Assembly (NCBI GenBank): GCA_026724425.1
Contig: JAIUCV010000003.1
Coordinates: 57,987,088 to 58,051,087 of the forward strand
DNA from: Erythrophleum ivorense
Lineage: Eukaryota > Streptophyta > Magnoliopsida > Fabales > Fabaceae
Direction of reading: 5' to 3'
DNA: 64,000 bases
This document shows positions 60,119-64,000 of the stretch, piece by piece. Within the stretch, counting starts at the first letter, position 1. Each line of letters opens with the position of its first letter. The position numbers and the translations under genes are program-made. The notes beneath the pieces are model-generated. The model was not told where the DNA came from, did no database searches, and worked only from the letters and a program-made list of their open reading frames with translations.

Positions 60119-61118
60119 TGTGCGGGTAGGTTAATGCTCAACGCCTCTTGCAACTGACAAACTTGAGTTTATCAAAGGATTGGATCTTTTGAATTGAAAA
60201 ATGATAAAGTCTCTTTAAAGTTATTCATCCAATACTTCAAAAGTGATAGATTTAAATTAAAAAATAATGTATTCTACGTGATAATTTTTGAAGCACTAGA
60301 TTTTCATCTTAGAGGGACTTTACCTTTTTCTAATTCAGAGGATCCAATTCCATTCATAAGAATGGAATCTGGTTCCCACCTCTACCATCTGAAATTAATG
60401 ACCAGCTCTTGGGGGGCACAACACAAGAAGGTAATATCTCCGTGTGGTTTGCTCATTCATATATGTCATGAAGTGTCAGAGAGACAAGATTGGGTTTGTA
60501 ATTGTATAAATACTGTATTTTAGCATCCTTAAACAATTGAAAGATTCTTAGATTTTTTTTTTCTAAATTTTAGGTCATATATAAATATCTTTTTTATTTT
60601 TAAATGTTAACAATACATTATTTTTAATATATATATATATATATATATAACTCTCTCACATTAGTTAATTGGTTATTTTACTGACAAATTGTGACAGTCA
60701 ATCATAATAAATCTTTATAAAATTTATTTTTATATAAATAATATTTCTAAAATTTAGTTTACGTGCAAATAAATATTAATAAATTAATAGATTAAATAAT
60801 CATAAATGTGTTATTTGTATAAATTTAAAAATTTTTTAAAAAAATTATTGTTAAATTTTATAAGTAAAATAATTATTTACCCATCCCGCAAAATTTAAAA
60901 AATTATGTGCTCCTAAAAGTAATAAAAAAAAGAAGCTATCAGTTTATGGAGTGAGGATTGCTTTTGAGATTACAGAATCTGGGGAGATGTTTCTTTTGGA
61001 TTTTTAGATGTTGAAAGTCATAACTCTAGGGTGACATGGCTTATTTTGGTGAAGGGTTCCTGCAAAGGGGAGGATATGACTTCCATTATACTCAAACTTG
61101 CTTGGTACTGTCACAGTA
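60119..61118 (-). pseudogene. decayed duplicate of part of the receptor-kinase gene (exon 2 start and intron)
   Basis: Three blocks match the neighbouring receptor-kinase gene in order: 60126-60170 matches 61955-62000 (exon 2, VARALTYLHL region), 60352-60545 matches 62005-62240 (exon start, acceptor and intron), and 60930-61118 matches 62303-62495 (rest of the intron). They are separated by a MITE (60177-60351) and by an AT-rich insertion (about 60545-60925). The duplicate lies within 1.2 kb beyond the 3' end of the gene in the same orientation, suggesting local tandem duplication followed by decay. It cannot encode protein. Confidence 0.75.
60177..60351. mobile_element. MITE inserted in the receptor-kinase duplicate
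   Basis: About 175 bp with matching inverted ends: GGATTGGATCTTTTGAATTG and, read inward from the right, GGAATTGGATCCTCTGAATT. The match continues through GATAAAGTC.CT.TAA on the left and GGTAAAGTCCCTCTAAG on the right. It interrupts the block of sequence shared with the intact gene at 61990-62015. It has no coding capacity. The target duplication is not clear. Confidence 0.7.
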
Positions 61119-61354
61119 TCTAGAGCGAGAAGAACCAGCGCATTGTTATTGCAGTAAAAGAAAAAATGATGATAAAGATGGAAGCCAATCCTATATTGTA
61201 CTTCAAATTGTATAGAGGAAAGTGGGTTTGAACCTTCATTTGGCTAGATGGATAAATAAGGATGCATCAAAATGTTTATTTTACTTTGAATCATTATAAC
61301 ATCTCTTGCTGAAAGAAAAAAACAATGTAGTTTTAAGGTCCCGGCCTGCAGCAT

Positions 61355-63975
61355 CTACCTCTCATCTCCAGTGATCCCAGAGGTACTAGTTGAGAGAGAA
61401 TAATTTGAGAGAGAATCATCTGTTATAGACCTATCCCCAGATACATCATCCTCATCTTCTGATGGAGCCTCTATCTTCTCCACTTCTCTCACCACCTCCC
61501 TCATATCAGGGCGTTTCTCCGGGAACCTATCAGTGCAACGCATTGCAATCTGAAGCAATCTCAGCATCCCAGGAAGAGCACTTCTCTGCACAGAAATTTC
61601 TTCGTCGAATATCTCAGCTGTCCATTCTTCCCTCACTGCCCTGTGAACCCAACTACAGAGATCCGACCCGTTCGCCCCAGGTGGGGCTGAACACACTGAT
61701 AACCTGCCTGTTAAAAGTTCTACGAGAAGGCTTCCATAGCTCCACACATCAGATTGCTTTGACACTTTTCTTGCATTCCCGTATTCGGGTGATTTGTAAA
61801 CGACCATGCGTTGAGCTGCAATGGGTTGTGCTATGAGGGAGGAAAGGCCATAGTCAGAGACAAGAACTGTGTCATTTCCATCTAGGAGGACATTTGAAGA
61901 CTTCAAGTTTCCATGGGGGGCGATAGTGTGGGAGTTGGCGTTGAGATGCAGGTAAGTTAATGCTCGGGCTACCCCTCTTGCCACTGACAATCTTGAGTTC
62001 CATTTGAATGGAATCCGGTTTCCACTTCTGTCTTCTGAAATGAATGTCCAGTTTTGAGATGCACAAGAAGGTGATGCTCAGATTGGTTGCTTACTTACTA
62101 AATCATCACGAAGTATTAGAGAGGTAGAGGTGATGCTCAGATTGGTTGCTTACTTACTAAATCATCATGAAGTATTAGAGAGGTAGAGTTTAGTTTGTAA
62201 CTATACAACAACTAGAACGACTGTCCTTACACATATGAAAGATCCTAAGTTTTCTTTAGCTATTTTTAAGTAAAATGCATGTCAGAGAAAAAGGAATGAT
62301 AAAAGAAGCATTTAGTTTACAGAGTGAAGGATATATACTTCGGATTACTGAAACCGGGAAAGGATTCTTTCAGGGTTTTAGATTTTGAAAATTGAAATTC
62401 ATAATTCTTGGGAGCTACAGTTTATTTTGGTGAAGAGTTCTTGCAAAGGGAAGTCCATGATTTTCATTATGCTCAAACTTGCTTGGTAATAAGCTATGTA
62501 TGTGAAGTAAGAGGAACCATCACATTAATCAAAATTTTTTAGGATAGATTTGCATAGTTTGATTAACGATATTGATGGAAGGAAGAATATCTACTGTAAT
62601 ATGTTATCTAATGGTGACTAAGTTCTTTTATTTTGTATCTTTTTGTTGCTATTTTCTATTTTTTGTAATAAAATTTAGTGATTTATAAAATGAAGAAGCA
62701 AGGCAAGGGTGAAATACCATGAAGCCGGAAGTAAATATTTCCCTTCTCTGCGTATCTGTAGAGCAGCAACCTCTCATCTTTGGAATGGTAGTAAGCAAGC
62801 AAAGGCAACAAATTCGGGTGCTTCAGATCTGCAATCATATGCAATTGCTTTGCAAACTCCTCCCTTGTCATTGGCTTCAAGTCCCTTAGCCGCTTTACAA
62901 CGATGGAAGGTCCTCCATTCAGCATAGCCTTATAACTATTCCCCATAATTCCCTGACCCAATGCCTCAGCAGAAGCTTTTAAGAGTTCATTCATTTGAAA
63001 CTTTGGTTCATCCTTCAAGAATACAAGCTCCTTCCTCTCTTCTACTGCCATCACTGGCCCCTGACGATCTTGCATTTCCACCTTGTCAACAGTCTCCACC
63101 ACATTTTTATCTATGGGAATCTGCCTCTTCATAATTTTGTTGAGCTTTTTAACTGTGTTGAAGTAAAGAATCACCAGCAAGATTATTGCAAACAGAAGAA
63201 CCACATTGAAAATAATTAGAATGGTGGAAGTGCCATCTTTATTTGAAGATTCCTTCTGGTTCTGGGCCTCATCGTTTTCTGGGTCGTCTGCAGGTGCTGG
63301 AGTAGGAGATTTCAAGCTAGAGCTACAGGAATTAAGAGGAGGACCGCATAATCTGGGGTTGCCAGAAATTGAATCAGGGCCTAATGATTGAAAAGTTTGA
63401 GTTATTTGGATTCTGCCCTGAAGATCATTGCTTGACACATTGATCATCTTCAAACTTGGTTGACTAAACTCTGGCATTGGACCTGTGAGCTTATTATCTT
63501 GCAGTAACAACGTTTCCAGGAGGTTAAGATTCAGAAGGGATCTTGATATTGGCCCATCGAACTCATTGTCCGACAAATCAATGTACTTCAATTGGTGATT
63601 GTTGGAGAAATCCATCACATTTCCCTTTAAGGAATTGTTCTTGAAGCTCAGAATAGACAATTCTTCAAGTTTGAAGAATGCTTTGACGTCGATTTTTCCG
63701 GTTAGCCCCGTACCTTCCAATACTACACCGGTGACTCGACCGTTGGTACACTGAATCCCGAACCATCTTGATGATAGTTCAGTAACATTGCAGGGGAAGC
63801 CAATCCAGTTACTATTCAGAAAAGGGTCATTGAAAGTGGCCTTGAGACCATGAAGAGCATCCTTCTCTGCAGGGTTACCAAAAGGACCTTCGTGAGCTAT
63901 GACAAGTGTGTTCAATAGTACAGCAAGAAGAAATGCAAAGAGAATATGTTTAAGAACAAAAAGTGGAAACCCCAT
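61355..63975 (-). CDS. LRR receptor-like protein kinase, LRR-III type, probable pseudokinase, 645 aa
   Basis: Exons are 63975-62718 and 62034-61355 (1938 bases, split codon GAA across the intron, TGA stop). Domains in order: signal peptide (1-27), LRR N-terminal cap with paired cysteines (about 36-76), a few leucine-rich repeats (LEELSILSFKNNSLKG, LKYIDLSDNEFDG, LLETLLLQDNKLTG), a Pro/Ser-rich linker, one membrane span (about 249-273), and a kinase domain from about 325. Lys361 (VVKRL) is present. The glycine loop is GQGIMGNSYKA. The catalytic HRD is HGN at 460-462 and the magnesium-binding DFG is DYG at 480-482, so phosphotransfer is unlikely. The short LRR region and few introns fit LRR-III receptor kinases such as the Arabidopsis probable inactive kinases. 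The C-terminus is Ser/Thr-rich. The frame stays open upstream to the window edge, but ATG 63975 gives a proper signal peptide. Confidence 0.93.
62070..62187. repeat. tandem duplication, 59-bp unit, in the receptor-kinase intron
   Basis: Two adjacent copies of a unit containing GGTGATGCTCAGATTGGTTG start at 62070 and 62129 and differ at one position (ATCACG versus ATCATG). They lie about 35 bases from the splice acceptor, in the branch-point and polypyrimidine zone of the intron. The decayed duplicate at 60400-60500 has only one copy of this stretch. Confidence 0.9.
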
Positions 63976-64000
63976 GAGATGCAAATTCAAATTGAAGGCA

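Overview
The window is nuclear DNA of a flowering plant, almost certainly a eudicot. It is AT-rich and has long introns with GT..AG borders, many microsatellites, MITEs, and genes spaced far apart. I cannot name the species. Five host genes are supported. (1) 2930-3044, plus strand: only the last coding exon of a gene that continues left of the window. (2) 18332-22717, minus: a complete five-exon PHP-domain phosphoesterase of 451 residues. (3) 33855-37337, minus: a complete four-exon annexin of 322 residues that is divergent and has lost its usual calcium-binding loops. (4) 40520-42498, minus: a three-exon single-CRM-domain (YhbY-like) RNA-binding protein of 311 residues, predicted for an organelle. 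(5) 61355-63975, minus: a two-exon LRR receptor-like protein kinase of 645 residues whose catalytic motifs mark it as a pseudokinase. Every exon junction given keeps the reading frame.

The most striking content is a pair of large, related DNA transposons in the same orientation, at 5703-16674 (about 11.0 kb) and 47650-58447 (about 10.8 kb). Both have PIF/Harbinger hallmarks: TTA target-site duplications, short terminal inverted repeats built on CATTTGGAT, and a minus-strand pair consisting of a DDE transposase and a Myb/SANT-like protein. Unusually, each also carries two plus-strand genes of the plant Ptta/En/Spm type (Transposase_24 family, normally tied to CACTA elements). The two gene blocks converge on a central cluster of a short GGTCNGAC-like motif, and an 88-bp tandem repeat lies near the left end. 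Both copies are decayed, but by different mutations. The right-hand copy sits inside a small MITE whose uninterrupted sister copy lies next door, which confirms the insertion and its TTA duplication.

The rest is intergenic or intronic. 16.7-18.3 kb is AT-rich with nothing recognised. 22.8-33.8 kb holds a dispersed MITE family, a possible LINE relic, and two tandem duplications (82 bp and 428 bp). 37.3-40.5 kb holds no recognisable gene. 42.6-47.6 kb holds the probable 5' leader region of the CRM gene and more AT-rich DNA. 58.4-61.3 kb holds three copies of one MITE and a decayed duplicate of part of the receptor-kinase gene, itself interrupted by another MITE. A very short LTR element (TRIM-like) and another MITE lie in the intron at 1-2929.
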